Assembly (NCBI GenBank): GCA_030268105.1
Contig: BSDZ01000010.1
Location: 1-64,000 of the forward strand
Source: Volvox africanus
Lineage: Eukaryota; Chlorophyta; Chlorophyceae; Chlamydomonadales; Volvocaceae
DNA: 64,000 nt
Reading direction: 5' to 3'
The notes beneath the pieces are model-generated. The model saw nothing but the letters and a program-made list of their open reading frames with translations, did no database searches and was not told where the DNA came from. Shown piece after piece: positions 1-9,556 of the stretch. How positions within the stretch are numbered: the first letter of the stretch is position 1; each line of letters begins with the position of its first letter. The translations under genes and the position numbers were made by a program.

Positions 1-85
1 CTCATGGGAACCAGCACGCAACTTCTCACAGGACATGAAACCCCTGCTCGAAGAAGCCCGCAAACGTGCCACGCAAACCCAATGA
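1..85 (+). CDS. pol: Pol C-terminal tail of family B element B1 (partial)
   Basis: Last 28 codons of a Gypsy polyprotein, reading from base 2 and ending in TGA at 83-85. The peptide starts in the SWEPARNF part of a chromodomain and nearly matches the end of the B2 pol at 18703-18786. A chromodomain at the integrase C-terminus marks chromoviruses and is thought to guide integration toward modified chromatin. The rest of the element lies left of the window. Confidence 0.9.
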   Translation, partial: SWEPARNFSQDMKPLLEEARKRATQTQ

Positions 86-130
86 CCCCTGCAGTCGATG
101 CTGTATGATGTAGCGAGGACGCTGCATACG

Positions 131-969
131 GGAGGGGGGATAATTGTTGTGCTACGGTTTATTTCCCGCCGACGCGTAGGTCGACGCGATCCTACGAGGC
201 GAAGTGCTTTTGTGATGAACGCATTGCATATGAATGAATCTGCATGATATAAATGTATTCGTGTACATTTATATATGCATCTGGCATGTTGTCATGATCC
301 ATCGCGACATCGCACCATGGCAAATCCGCCTAGCATGCATGAATGACCTAATCATTGAAGTGCGCATTATGCTCGTGCTACGAAACGATAAGTAATATTA
401 TCTGATATAATATTACTTCATTAAAGCACACGTTGAGAGCGCCGCACTCGTCGCGATGCATGCCCTGCAACCGGATATCGTTATCCGGACCCTTGCATCA
501 TGCGAATGCCGGAAAGGCTTATACGTTGTTATGCGTAGACATCGCCTAGACGCAGTAGGGTTGTCACATCTAGGATCGGCCTCCTAATGTGAATCGTACG
601 GCATTGCGATGCTGCGAGTATAACAGATGCGAGGACGGCTAAGCTAAAAAAGACATTCGATACCGGAGAACACTTGTGTGTTCTACATTACTATTACTAT
701 ACGATATTCTACTTAGCCCGAGCTAAAGCCTGAACTTCGCTAATCACCGCCGCGTGATGATTGCTCGCTTCCGGCGCTGACGGCGATTTCGTCCATTGCA
801 TCGTTCTGACCCGTAATACTGTAAGTTATATCTCTCTTCGTCTTGAAGTCTTCCGCTGTCTCTGTTTGCTCTTGCTTGCCTTGCTGTACTTGCAAGTGCT
901 CGCGCATCGGTGTCGATAGTCTCCAGACGCGCAGATACTCATGAGCAAACGCGAACGAGAGGTACAACA
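131..969 (+). repeat. Polypurine tract and 3' LTR of element B1
   Basis: The purine run at 131-140 lies directly before the LTR, as expected for the plus-strand primer. The LTR itself is 145-969 (825 bp), starting TGTTGTGC and ending GTACAACA, a 6-bp terminal inverted repeat. It is followed by gtatc (970-974); intact A copies read through this point uninterrupted, so gtatc is the right half of a 5-bp target duplication whose left half is outside the window. The LTR holds four short perfect inverted repeats (248-273, 391-417, 471-488, 668-683); the first contains a TATAAA-like sequence. Confidence 0.92.
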
Positions 970-1292
970 GTATCAGGGTGTTGACGTTTGCATGCCCTAA
1001 AGAGAGCTAATTGCTTCTGTAGCTCGCAGAGTGAAGAGGGAGTGAACAAGATAGTATGCCCACCCAAGTTAGCGGAGGATAGGGGGCGACCTTGAGGCTC
1101 AAACAGATTACAAAAGCCATCAAAGCCGGGACGGACAGTTCGTGCATCAAAAGAAAAACGTCTCCCTATCACCTGCTCCACTTGGTTTAAAACAGAGGGC
1201 AAAAGAGCCCGTACTGCACGGCACTTTGCTACCATCTGGCCCACAGCAAAGACCCCAGGTGGTGATCCCTCTATACCAACCTGGGCAAGTTC
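970..1292 (-). CDS. pol: Pol N-terminal fragment of A1, cut by B1
   Basis: The reading frame continues without a stop from the gag UAG into the pre-protease region of Pol, then ends at the B1 insertion. This is before the protease DSGA motif, so no enzymatic domain remains on this side. The readthrough hairpin lies at 1254-1288. See the A4 pol for the full domain layout. Confidence 0.88.
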
Positions 1293-2672
1293 CTAGTGGT
1301 CCTTACCCTTATTTTTCTCCGCCCCTAGCATTGGGCAGGAGTCAACCCTATGTTGGTCGGAACCGCAACGGAGGCACATCCCATGTTGTTTACGAAAATG
1401 GAACTCCCGTCTAGTACATTTGAATGTGGTTAAATATTCCGCTAGGTTCTGCTTGGGCCCCTTCTTCTGCACGTGGCCCCCTTTTGGGGCCAAGTGCCTC
1501 CCCTGCTGTCCGCCGCCCCTCTTAGACTTACCGGCGCCCTTAACCTGCCGCGGCTGATCCTCGTGCCCGGTGATGCCTGGACGAACGGATGCAGCCCGCG
1601 GTTTTTTGGTCGGGGGCGCCGGGGTCTCCTCGTCAGGGTCGTCGCAGGCCATATCCTGTACCGACAGCATGTTCATTTTGGGACGGGCCAGTTTGTCAGA
1701 TTCCCGTCGGGCCAGTAACCTAAGTTCAGCTCCCAGGGAGAACTGAACCAAGTCTGTATATGACTTAAAGGTTTTACCCGACAGGTCAGTTGCACAGTCC
1801 CCACTAAGGTCGGATGAGAGGCCCTGCTGAAACCAAAACACACGCTCACTATCAGACAGGTCCGCAATGGGCGTGACAAGAGCCTCAAAGCGGCTCTGAT
1901 AGGCAGAGACAGTTTCTCCAGGGCGCATGCGATATTTGCCAGCATTTAATTTCAGGCGTGCCTCAGTGTCACGTGACTGGACCTGGGGTGCAAAACGGAC
2001 AAGCAGTGCTTCTAGCAGTTCCTCAGATGTATAAGAATCCCTTGCGTTAGTCCATTGATCGTGCCATAATCTTGCCGCGCCTTCAAAGGCAGTGGCCAAG
2101 AAAAGACGGCGCGTAGAGTCCTGTTGACCCCCACGGGCTGTGGCAAAGTAGTTCCTAACATTACGGACAAAGGCCCGTGTTAGAGGCGCAGCAACTCGTC
2201 CTAAATCAGAAAGCTTAACATCCATAGGGATATTCAGCTTAGGCACTGCGATCGCTATTTTTATCACCTCATCCTCATGTCCAGTATGAGGAGGCCCAGG
2301 TGGCCTGGCAGAGGTGCCCGCAACAGCAGCACAAGTTGTTGCGGCAGCAGCGGGAGCCATCCCAGGAATATCCACGGCACCAGGTGTCAAATGGTTTGAC
2401 ACTACAGCAGGGCCATGAACATAAAAAGGGGATGGGGCATAAATAGGTGATGTAGGTGCCTCAGGGGATGCTGTGCCGCCTTGCCTGGGAATAGGTGAAG
2501 GCTGGTTCGGAAGGTCGATGCCACCTGCCACAGCAGCATTTGGTGGCTGTGTCAACCTAGAGAGCCATTCCCACCTATTCGCTTGGCTAGCATTAGCAGC
2601 AATCCGGCCAACAAACTGAAAGGTGTTGGCAGCAAGAGCCGAGACAGCATTCGCTAAGTTCGAGGCTTGCAT
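1293..2672 (-). CDS. gag: Gag of A1, 459 aa, full-length form
   Basis: Intact Gag with the same layout as in A2, ending in TAG at 1293-1295. The capsid-core segment with splice-like borders is 1656-2267. It differs from A2 and A3 in the capsid start (AIAVPK here, AITVPK there) and shares that variant with A5, which helps trace the order of unit duplication. Confidence 0.9.
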   Translation of the reverse strand: MQASNLANAVSALAANTFQFVGRIAANASQANRWEWLSRLTQPPNAAVAGGIDLPNQPSPIPRQGGTASPEAPTSPIYAPSPFYVHGPAVVSNHLTPGAVDIPGMAPAAAATTCAAVAGTSARPPGPPHTGHEDEVIKIAIAVPKLNIPMDVKLSDLGRVAAPLTRAFVRNVRNYFATARGGQQDSTRRLFLATAFEGAARLWHDQWTNARDSYTSEELLEALLVRFAPQVQSRDTEARLKLNAGKYRMRPGETVSAYQSRFEALVTPIADLSDSERVFWFQQGLSSDLSGDCATDLSGKTFKSYTDLVQFSLGAELRLLARRESDKLARPKMNMLSVQDMACDDPDEETPAPPTKKPRAASVRPGITGHEDQPRQVKGAGKSKRGGGQQGRHLAPKGGHVQKKGPKQNLAEYLTTFKCTRREFHFRKQHGMCLRCGSDQHRVDSCPMLGAEKNKGKDH

Positions 2673-2876
2673 ATTGTATGCCTGAAAGCCTAACAGATCG
2701 AACTGCGAGTGACTGTTCTGGCGAAAGGCAAAGCAAAGGCAAGGACCAGGGCCTACCCAACGCTTGGATGCCTTCGATGAACTTCAAAAATTTTGAAGTC
2801 CGCGCATGAAGTTGATTTGCGATGGATCGGAGTGACTGGGCAGAAGTGCCGCTCCGACGGGTCTGAGGTGTTGACA

Positions 2877-3326
2877 CTGCAGAAGCACTCACGGTGGTTG
2901 GAACAAACACAATACCTTTCAAGTAATAGAGATATATATGTATTAGTGAAAGCCGAAGTGAATTCACGAAGTCGACTCCTCGTTGGATTCAATGCGAAGG
3001 TTAGTACCCGCAACTACAGGGATTCCTCAGCAAAACTGCAATACAAGTTCTAGATAGAAAGCAGTGTTGCAGGAAGATATTACCTAACAGAGAAGGCAGA
3101 ATTGTCTAGGTCGCGAGCCACGTTGACCGCGACTAACTTAGAGATTGACTTTAACAGAAAGCACAGCCAAACTCACAGAGAGCAGGTTCTAAGTGTCACT
3201 AGACTAATTTCGTGAATATTACAGACCGGTGGTAGCCGCAGCGAAAATGGCGGCGCTCAGCTCCTCAGGCAATGTCTCCATGTCCAGAGGGATGTCGGCA
3301 GGAGGAAGATCGTGGTCGATGTCCAT
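2877..3326 (-). other. Leader exon 1 (3227-3326) and 350-nt leader intron (2877-3226) of A1
   Basis: Exon 1 starts at an ATG (3324-3326) and encodes an acidic 33-residue peptide (MDIDHDLPP...) plus one base. The intron begins GTCTGT and ends CTGCAG on the minus strand. The assignment is direct: A4 and A6 have the same flanking bases joined exactly at these two points. Exon 2 then runs in a frame offset by +1 from gag and overlaps the gag start by about 80 nt. Confidence 0.88.
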
Positions 3327-3458
3327 TTATAAAAGGGCAGCTTGAGTGGCTTGAGCGCGTTGCGCGGTTAGAGTGGCTTGAGCAGTTACCACAGAAAGAC
3401 TTGAGAAGGCTTGAACGATTTCAGCGGAAGACTTGACGAGACGTCCCAGGGAGGAACA

Positions 3459-3470
3459 GTCTCGATACCA
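3459..3470 (-). promoter_or_regulatory. Primer binding site of A1
   Basis: TGGTATCGAGAC, 3 nt (agc) inside the 5' LTR end, fits a tRNA primer site (TGG pairs with the tRNA CCA end). The first seven bases match the plant-type initiator-Met site TGGTATCAGAGC; the rest does not. Family B has the same 12 bases at the same spacing. The equivalent site in every other A copy lies 4-15 bases left of its 5' LTR. Confidence 0.75.
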
Positions 3471-3473
3471 GCT

Positions 3474-3896
3474 TGTTGTATATGGTACCCACGAAGGGTG
3501 GTATCAAAAGATACCGGTTGTTGTGCCAGAGCCCGATTAAGTAGAGCCGCCGATTAGGTCGTACTTGAGAGACCATAAGGCCTCGAACCGGGCGTGACCT
3601 TCAGAAGTCACCACTACAACCGGAGATTCAGTGAACCAGGAACCAGATGTTCCACCATTTACCATTCAGGCGGTAAATGGCCCATTCCATACAGGTTATG
3701 GAGTAACCGACAGGTTCTGATGTTTCAGGAAGTCGGTTAGTATTGGTCGTCGACAGCCGAGACCAAATCCACAAATCGAATGCCAGATGGAAACATGAAA
3801 CAGTTAATATGATAATTAAATATATTATATTATAAAATAATAAACAGATAATTATTATATCTTAATGAATTACCGAAATGCATTAAGGATACAACA
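3474..3896 (-). repeat. 5' LTR of A1
   Basis: 423 bp with an 8-bp perfect terminal inverted repeat (TGTTGTAT / ATACAACA). It contains an AT-rich stretch near the element-sense 5' end and a 9-bp inverted repeat (3655-3680, CCATTTACC / GGTAAATGG). Like all 5' LTRs of this family in the window, it has T at element-sense position 51, where all 3' LTRs have C. Confidence 0.95.
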
Positions 3897-4681
3897 ATAA
3901 ACCCCCTGCAAAGCCTATCCCAACCGTCTCAAAACATGGCAGGCTGACCAAATCTCTAAAGTTACCCTCCAGGCCTCCCCTACCATCACTCGCTAATAGG
4001 GCTGGGTTGCCCCAGAGAGGGGCATTGAAGACCCAGGAGCCTGGGTCTACCTGCATTTAGTCCACATTAATTGACAGGGACAGGTTGTCAAAGGCACTCA
4101 ACATATGCTCCAAGGTTGGACCTTCTTGCTGGCACGCACAATCTACTTGCCACGGCCCTGCTGATTCCCCCCTATTCACGGAGGTACAGAGCTTATATAT
4201 TAGCTTATAGACTCGGTTTGGGTAGGCCCGGCTGTCACGGTCGTGTAAACAAGTTATAACGCACGCCCGTCATAAGCCCCACAAAGGAAATGGGCTCTGC
4301 TCACGCGTCACGCAATAACAACATATTCCATTGCTCACACCAAATCTTCCTCTTCATTTTCCCTTCGTGTTGAATTTGATGCCTGGCGCGAACCCCAAGC
4401 TATCGCGGCTATGAGCTATCGCGGCGCAGGGACAAACATGAAACTCTGCAAAATCTCTACAGTGTTTTGTTTACAATTGAGAAGGAAAAAGTGCATTTGA
4501 GAAGGAAAAGATACAAGAGATACAACCCGGTGCCACGGTGGGAAAATGGTGAATATCACGTGTGAAATGTGAAATACACTCCGCCAGTATTAGTATAGTC
4601 CTGGATGTATTTACAATTATGATATAATGTATATGATTACAATACGCCGGAAACTGATGTAAGAAATAAATATAGGCCTTA

Positions 4682-4701
4682 TACCGTATTGTAATACGGT
4701 A
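4682..4701. repeat. Short perfect palindrome
   Basis: TACCGTATT, GT, AATACGGTA: a 9-bp inverted repeat with a 2-nt centre, present in every U block. It could be a hairpin, a protein site or the remnant of a small element. No further evidence. Confidence 0.6.
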
Positions 4702-5075
4702 GCAGCCCTGCCGTACAGTGTGTCGTCAGCCGCGGCGCCGCTGCCTTTGGCCTTGCTCTCCTCGCCCTCACCCTCGCCAACCTAACATTCAACGGAGGGC
4801 GCGATCAGGGCCAAGTAAGAACGCCCCCTCGACCACAAACCTAGCAGCACGCCCGCCCGCGGATCTACCGCCCTCCAGCCGTCCTCGCCTTCAGCTATGC
4901 TGGACCAGTCCATGCATCAGAACACGCAGCTCGGTCGGTCAGCGGCGCCACCAACACACGTCAAAACACACACGCGCTTCCCCTTCCCCCCTCCCCTTTT
5001 TTGTAGGTGGGAAAGCGCGAGAAACCGTGAAAGACTAACCGAACCAAAGTCTTCCAGTCGGCCCCCTTCCCTCGC

Positions 5076-5165
5076 CTCCTCCCACACCACGCCACACTTG
5101 GGGCCATTGACGTAGTGCACCTCGTCGAACACCAACACCTCCACATCCCGGATGATGTCGGCTCC
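5076..5165 (-). pseudogene. Isolated exon of an SKI2/MTR4-type DEVH RNA helicase (U1)
   Basis: A 90-nt stretch encodes 30 residues matching the motif II region of SKI2-family helicases: a GADIIRDVE lead-in, the FDEVHYVN Walker B/DEVH box, then GVVWEE. Ski2 is the RNA helicase of the cytoplasmic exosome-assisting SKI complex. The upstream border reads GTAG|GGAGCC, a plausible splice acceptor; the downstream border is GAG|GCGAGG, at best a GC donor. Neither the preceding nor following conserved Ski2 segments are found nearby; flanking DNA is simple-sequence. I read it as a captured or orphan exon, not a working gene. Confidence 0.75.
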
Positions 5166-5422
5166 CTACCAGGCGGGGGAAGGAACGACGGGAAAGGGGC
5201 CATGGGAGGAAGGGAGGGAGGTCCAGGGAGGGAGGGAGGGGTAGTAGGATGTGTAGACTTGGGTAGTAAGACAGGAAGGCGGGATGGTGGTGGTGATGAG
5301 TGGATTGTGAAGAGTGAAGTGGGAAGGGGAGGGGTTGAGCATGCGGATGCGCCAGGGAGGGCCAACTAGGAGGCAGAGCGCAGGTGGGTGGGCCGAGGGG
5401 CTGCAGCCCCCAAACCGCACCT

Positions 5423-6109
5423 TTACTCATCACCACCCATCTGAAAGCCATCAGGGAAGGCCGCCTTAATGTCTTCATACTTCAGGACCACGGAGCACTC
5501 CCACTGCGCCAGATCCTGCAGGGCCGGCGTAATAATGGACGCGACCTCCTCCACCTCCGCGTCCAGTTCGTCCACGTCGCGGAAGTGCACCTCCTTGTTG
5601 CGGACGGTCACCATCTTGTCCGCGCGGCTGATGAACTGAGCGGCCGTCACGCCCAGCGCGGCTGCGGCGTCTTTAACGCCCTTGTCCGACTCGCCACGCT
5701 TTGTGAAGCGTGTGCACCTGGTGACCTTGAACTCCTTCCCGTCCGCAATGAGCAAAATTTGAGTCGCGGTGTTTCGCACCCGCTTCACGTTAGCCTTGGC
5801 GTGCATCTGCTCCATCTCATTTTTCAGCATCTGGTTAGCCTTGGCGTGCATCTTCTTCATCTGCTCCATCTCATTTTTCAGCATCTGGTTATCCTTTTTC
5901 AGCATCTCGATATCTGCACTCTGCGCATCAAGCTGTTTCAGCACGACTGGTGCGCTGACGTGCACCACGATGTCCCGCACAAGCTTGCGACCGTCGGTGT
6001 CCCGGTTTTCAATTTTTTCCCCGGTAGCAAAGTAAACCGAGCTGACGGCGAACTCAGTTCCAAAGGTCCGTGTAGCTTCGTTAACGGCCCCCTGAATTGC
6101 TGGGCCCAT
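5423..6109 (-). CDS. Hypothetical coiled-coil protein (U1 copy, expanded)
   Basis: From the MGPAIQG start the ORF gives 228 residues; the frame stays open upstream to 6247, but that part looks like untranslated or intronic DNA, with a possible splice acceptor (GATACAG) 18 nt before the ATG. The N-terminal half is mixed alpha/beta in character, then a charged coiled coil rich in M, L, K, E (IEMLKK.. MLKNEMEQM), then a basic segment and an acidic tail (DVDELDAEVEE). U1 carries 22 extra residues in the coiled coil from an imperfect 66-bp duplication relative to U2 and U3. I do not recognise the family. An opposite-strand ORF is a shadow. Expression unknown. Confidence 0.5.
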   Translation of the reverse strand: MGPAIQGAVNEATRTFGTEFAVSSVYFATGEKIENRDTDGRKLVRDIVVHVSAPVVLKQLDAQSADIEMLKKDNQMLKNEMEQMKKMHAKANQMLKNEMEQMHAKANVKRVRNTATQILLIADGKEFKVTRCTRFTKRGESDKGVKDAAAALGVTAAQFISRADKMVTVRNKEVHFRDVDELDAEVEEVASIITPALQDLAQWECSVVLKYEDIKAAFPDGFQMGGDE

Positions 6110-6293
6110 GTTTGCTTTTCCACCTAACTGTATCGTAAGGATAGGATATATTGAGCAGACGGACACCGACAGCATATCGGTACGTTTCAAGGAGGCCGTC
6201 CCATAGGAGCTATGCAAAACTACCGACTGCCTCGGAGATGAAAGCAAAGATTGTTTCTTAAACTTCTGGTCGCGGAGCCAAGTCTACGTATCT

Positions 6294-6369
6294 AGCAGCA
6301 GCGACAGTAGAGCGACAATAGAGCTAGGCAGCAGCGACAATAGAGCTAGTAGCAGCGACAATAGAGCTT
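6294..6369. repeat. Short tandem repeat, about 22-bp unit, three copies
   Basis: Imperfect copies of a unit containing GCAGCGACAATAGAGCTA lie just upstream of the coiled-coil ORF, where a promoter would be expected. The same array occurs in U2 and U3. Confidence 0.7.
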
Positions 6370-7344
6370 AGGCTTGTACGTCGTACGAGTCATGGTGTCA
6401 CGCTAGTGAATTCTGACTTGACTGAGCTACTTCTTCGTAGCTCATAATCGCAAGCATGCAAAGATGAACATATTGAAATCACGTAATCAACTTCCATTCA
6501 CTGCCTCGCAGCGTTTTATCGCGCTCCCCCTTGGCATTTTCTCGTGCGCGCACGCGCGCAACGACACCGCGGAACTTTGCGCACCCCTAAAGAATGCAAG
6601 GGAGCTCCTTCTTTGGCGGACGTGGTGCGAAAGGGCGAAGCGGATGCGTCCATTGCGGTATGTCGTGCATTTTTCCGCGTCCATTGCCGTATGTCGTGCA
6701 TGTGTTCATCGTCCATTTGTCCATTCCCGAATCCCGCGGATGGACTGGGTCATTTTCGCCATTCAGAATCGAGTTAGCCGCGGGCTGGCAGGCGAGAGCG
6801 GACGAGGCCAGCCACAGCAACACGCGCCCCTCCCTTCACCACTTGGCCGCCGATTATTCCCGTTAGCTCCTGACTGCCTCAGATCCGCAACATCCTCGCT
6901 GGAGAAGCCCTGGGCGACGCAGCGACTCCCTGAAAGCAGGACACCTACCTGCAGTGCCATCTGCCAGGGGTGCAATGGCCGCCCTGAGGCGGCGGCCCCA
7001 TCGCTGAGCATGAACAGCACAGCCCAGCAGGCTTAGTGGGCCCACATGTGGCACTGCATTGGCAGGGCACCAACCCCTCCCCCCCCCAGGGTTTGTGAGT
7101 GCTTAGCCTACAGTCATTTGCAGGCTAAATACGGGAGCGACCTTGGATTTCAGGGGCATGTACCATCGTGGCTGAGGTCTCTCCCCCTGTCAATACAGTT
7201 TTCTGCACTTAGGTGTGTGCAGCATCTGAGGAAAGTTGATAGCATCCTTGGCCAATGCCTCTTTCAAGACGTTTTATTGTTCATGTTCCCCCCGGATCTT
7301 AGGGACACCCCCACACTTGTGTGGAACTTGTAACCTTTTTTCCT

Positions 7345-7650
7345 TGTGTGTGTGTATGTGTGTGTGTGTGTAACCTTTTCCTCACGGACCTGTGAGAGGT
7401 TGGAACCCATATCTAGGTTTGGGTGCACTAACATGAATCACCTGAGGCTTCAGAATGCGGTGTTACAGTGGGAGTCTGCTGGTCCAATGACCAGAGACTA
7501 CGTCTCACTAGCACAAACCACCGGGTCTCAACCACAGGCCACCTCATCCAGACAACCGGCACACAACACCGGGGATGCACCCAGGAATCGAACCCAGGAC
7601 GACCTTCAGCAAGGTGTTATAGCGTACACCAGGCCACACCAGGCTTCAGG
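7345..7650 (-). repeat. Probable tRNA-derived SINE with GT/CA tail (U1)
   Basis: On the minus strand a tRNA-like head carries a good pol III B box (GGTTCGATTCC, 7584-7594) and a weak A-box-like stretch (TGGCCTGGTGT, 7626-7636). The TGAAGGTCGTCCTGGGTTCGATTCC-like region resembles the anticodon-to-T-arm part of elongator tRNAs, split here for length. A non-tRNA body follows and ends at a CA run (GT on plus, 7345-7371). There is no acceptor stem, so it is not a tRNA gene. Boundaries are approximate and no target duplication was identified. Confidence 0.45.
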
Positions 7651-8370
7651 CAACCATTCATGAGGCCCTCTCCCTGGGACCAACTATAAGTCGGCCCAGC
7701 CTGCTATAGCAACCACCAAAACAGCTACTGTGGGTGAAACTGCCCGTAATGCACTGCTGGCATATCAGCTGTGCACCAGCGGGGAATACCCTGGGCAGCA
7801 GAAACACAGCCTATTCAGCTCAAGTATGCTCAGGGCCTACACCCGCAACAGGGTAAGATTTTGAACTGGAAACCTCTCAATGACGGAGTCGTATTGCAAG
7901 GAGCGGACCAATCCATCGGTCTATTGTCATGGGGGGCCGGCACCTGTAACTTGGTATGGAAATGAATGGATGGCTTGTTTATAGGGAGACGTGACTTTCA
8001 GCCAGACTGTGTAGCAGGCTTGCTACAGTGGCAAGCTTGCTAAGTGGGTTATGGGTGGTTGTGCGTGGTACTATTGTACATGAGTACGTCCCTGCATGCC
8101 TGAAGCAGTTAAGTGATGGAGTGGATTGCCGGGCGTGCGTGCACGCATGGTATACATGTGTGCACTGGATGTGTGGGCCGTGCATGCTCTGGGTTAATGT
8201 TTTGACAACAGACCCATCACCAGTCTTCAACGGGTGATATCTATTGGCAATACACATGCCCCTGATTGTAAGGTCTATGGCTTTGGCAGCGTGCACGTCA
8301 CATGATTAGAGTACGAGATTTACAATGAGGCTCAACCTCATGGGCCTGCTTCCTGCAAGCCAGCAACCAC

Positions 8371-9543
8371 ACCGTCGGGGAGGGGTCAGTCCCATAGGAC
8401 CCAGCTACCGGGCACTGCTGTGACAAGTCTAGTTACTCATGCTACATCTGATACATCCCTCTGCATTCACACAAAAAGGTAATCCTCTCCAACCGACGCC
8501 CTCTTCTGATCCCGTCCATTGACACAAACAATTCTAGCCGCTCTCAGAGAGCCAACTCAGCCACAATTTGAGCCCGGTCAACCAACTTCTGAACGTCCCC
8601 TTCAATGCGGTGCTTTTAGGGGTGCTGATGTCCGTGCATTCCCAAGCGTGATGCAGTTGATCACCATGCATCATGCTCGTACCACAGGGGCATTTCGTGG
8701 TGTTCGGCCCTCCTGCCTGTGAGCAATGCATCACGAATCCCCAAAGCCTCCCCGACAAAGACTTCATGCTTCATCCTCAATGCCTCATGTACCAGCTGCA
8801 TTTGCAGCCAAGCCACAATTATAGTTGAGAGCTTGGTGAGCGGGAAGGTAATGGCGCTCATACACCAGCCAAGACACCAAACGATTTTAGCCCAGGACTC
8901 CTCCACAGGAGGACATATTGCCACACGAGTAGCTTGTTCTTTAGGCTTTAAAAAACATCTTTCAGTGGCTTTCATTGCTTTGCTGACGTGACCGTCTTTC
9001 GTGGCTTTCGTGGCTTTCGCCGTACCTTGGTTGTTTTCCGGCCGGGGGGGCCACCAAAGCTGGCTTTCGTGGCTTTCGCCGTACCTTGGTTGTTTTCCGG
9101 CCGGGGGGGCCACCAAAGTTGGCTTTCGTGGCTTTCATGGCTTTCGTGGCTTTCGCCGTACCTTGGTTGTTTTCCGGCCGGTGGGGGGCCACCAAAGCAA
9201 ACCCACCAAAGCCCCGCCCCCTTCCCATCCTCCCCCAAACGGGCTTCTTGCCGCCGTCCCCGCTGCTGCCCCCGCCACCAAAGCAAAGTCCTTCGCCGCT
9301 TCAACCACTGACCCCGCCCCCACCCAGTAACAGCGGACTGCTTCCCTTTCCTTCCCCTGCCCCTAACCCCGTCCCCCCGCCGCTCCTTCTCTGCCCACCC
9401 CCCGCCCAACCACTGCGCACAAAAGTATCTGGGCCGGAAAACAACCAAGGTACGGCGAAAGCCACGAAAGCCACGAAAGCCAGCTTTGGCGGCCCCCCCG
9501 GCCGGAAAACAACCAAGGTACGGTGAAAGCCACGAAAGCCACG
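8371..9543. other. Block present only in U1 (1173 bp)
   Basis: U2 and U3 have a single base in place of this segment. It could be an insertion in unit 1 or a deletion in the ancestor of units 2 and 3; no target duplication or terminal repeat decides. 8371-8990 has a minus-strand ORF piece with a CPCG...H...C cluster (8534-8767) that faintly recalls zinc-binding tails of retroelement proteins, not identified. The right half is an inverted repeat, listed separately. Confidence 0.65.
9001..9543. repeat. Inverted repeat built from 59-bp tandem units
   Basis: The left arm (9001-9198) has three direct copies of a unit containing TGGCTTTCGTGGCTTTCGCC, CCTTGGTTGTTTTCCGG and CCACCAAAG. The third copy has extra GGCTTTCNTGG steps. 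The right arm (9432-9543) has two copies in reverse complement. The roughly 230-bp centre is C-rich. Transcription through it would give a long hairpin. Confidence 0.8.
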
Positions 9544-9556
9544 ATAGCCGAGGGAT

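Larger units (their letters stand above)
970..3896 (-). mobile_element. Element A1: 5' part of a family A Gypsy chromovirus
   Basis: In element order, right to left: 5' LTR, primer site, leader exon, leader intron, gag, UAG, then the first 323 nt of the pol frame, cut off by the 3' LTR of B1. The remaining pol and 3' LTR must lie beyond B1, left of the window. The right flank begins ataaa, the same target duplication as A2, A3 and A5, so A1 belongs to the same tandem array and is not an independent insertion. Confidence 0.92.

Noticed and set aside
4961..5478. Several proline- and serine-rich ORFs of 75-147 codons on both strands
   Set aside because: They come from purine/pyrimidine-biased simple sequence. 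Only the 30-codon helicase stretch within them is supported.
5384..6127. 247-codon plus-strand ORF opposite the coiled-coil gene
   Set aside because: Complement of the coiled-coil frame; His/Leu/Val-rich with no recognisable domain. The minus-strand product has more protein-like composition.
6464..7036. 190-codon plus-strand ORF, repeated in U2 and U3
   Set aside because: No domain, low-complexity pieces, and overlapping ORFs of similar length on the other strand. Its recurrence only reflects duplication of the block.
7560..7650. tRNA gene on the minus strand
   Set aside because: The T-arm is good, but there is no matching acceptor stem and the anticodon loop is too short.
9001..9200. CRISPR-like array
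   Set aside because: The units are contiguous 59-bp repeats with no spacers and are mirrored by an inverted arm; the genome is eukaryotic.
8371..9543. DNA transposon inserted in U1
   Set aside because: No terminal inverted repeats at the block ends, no target duplication and no transposase; deletion from U2/U3 explains it equally well.
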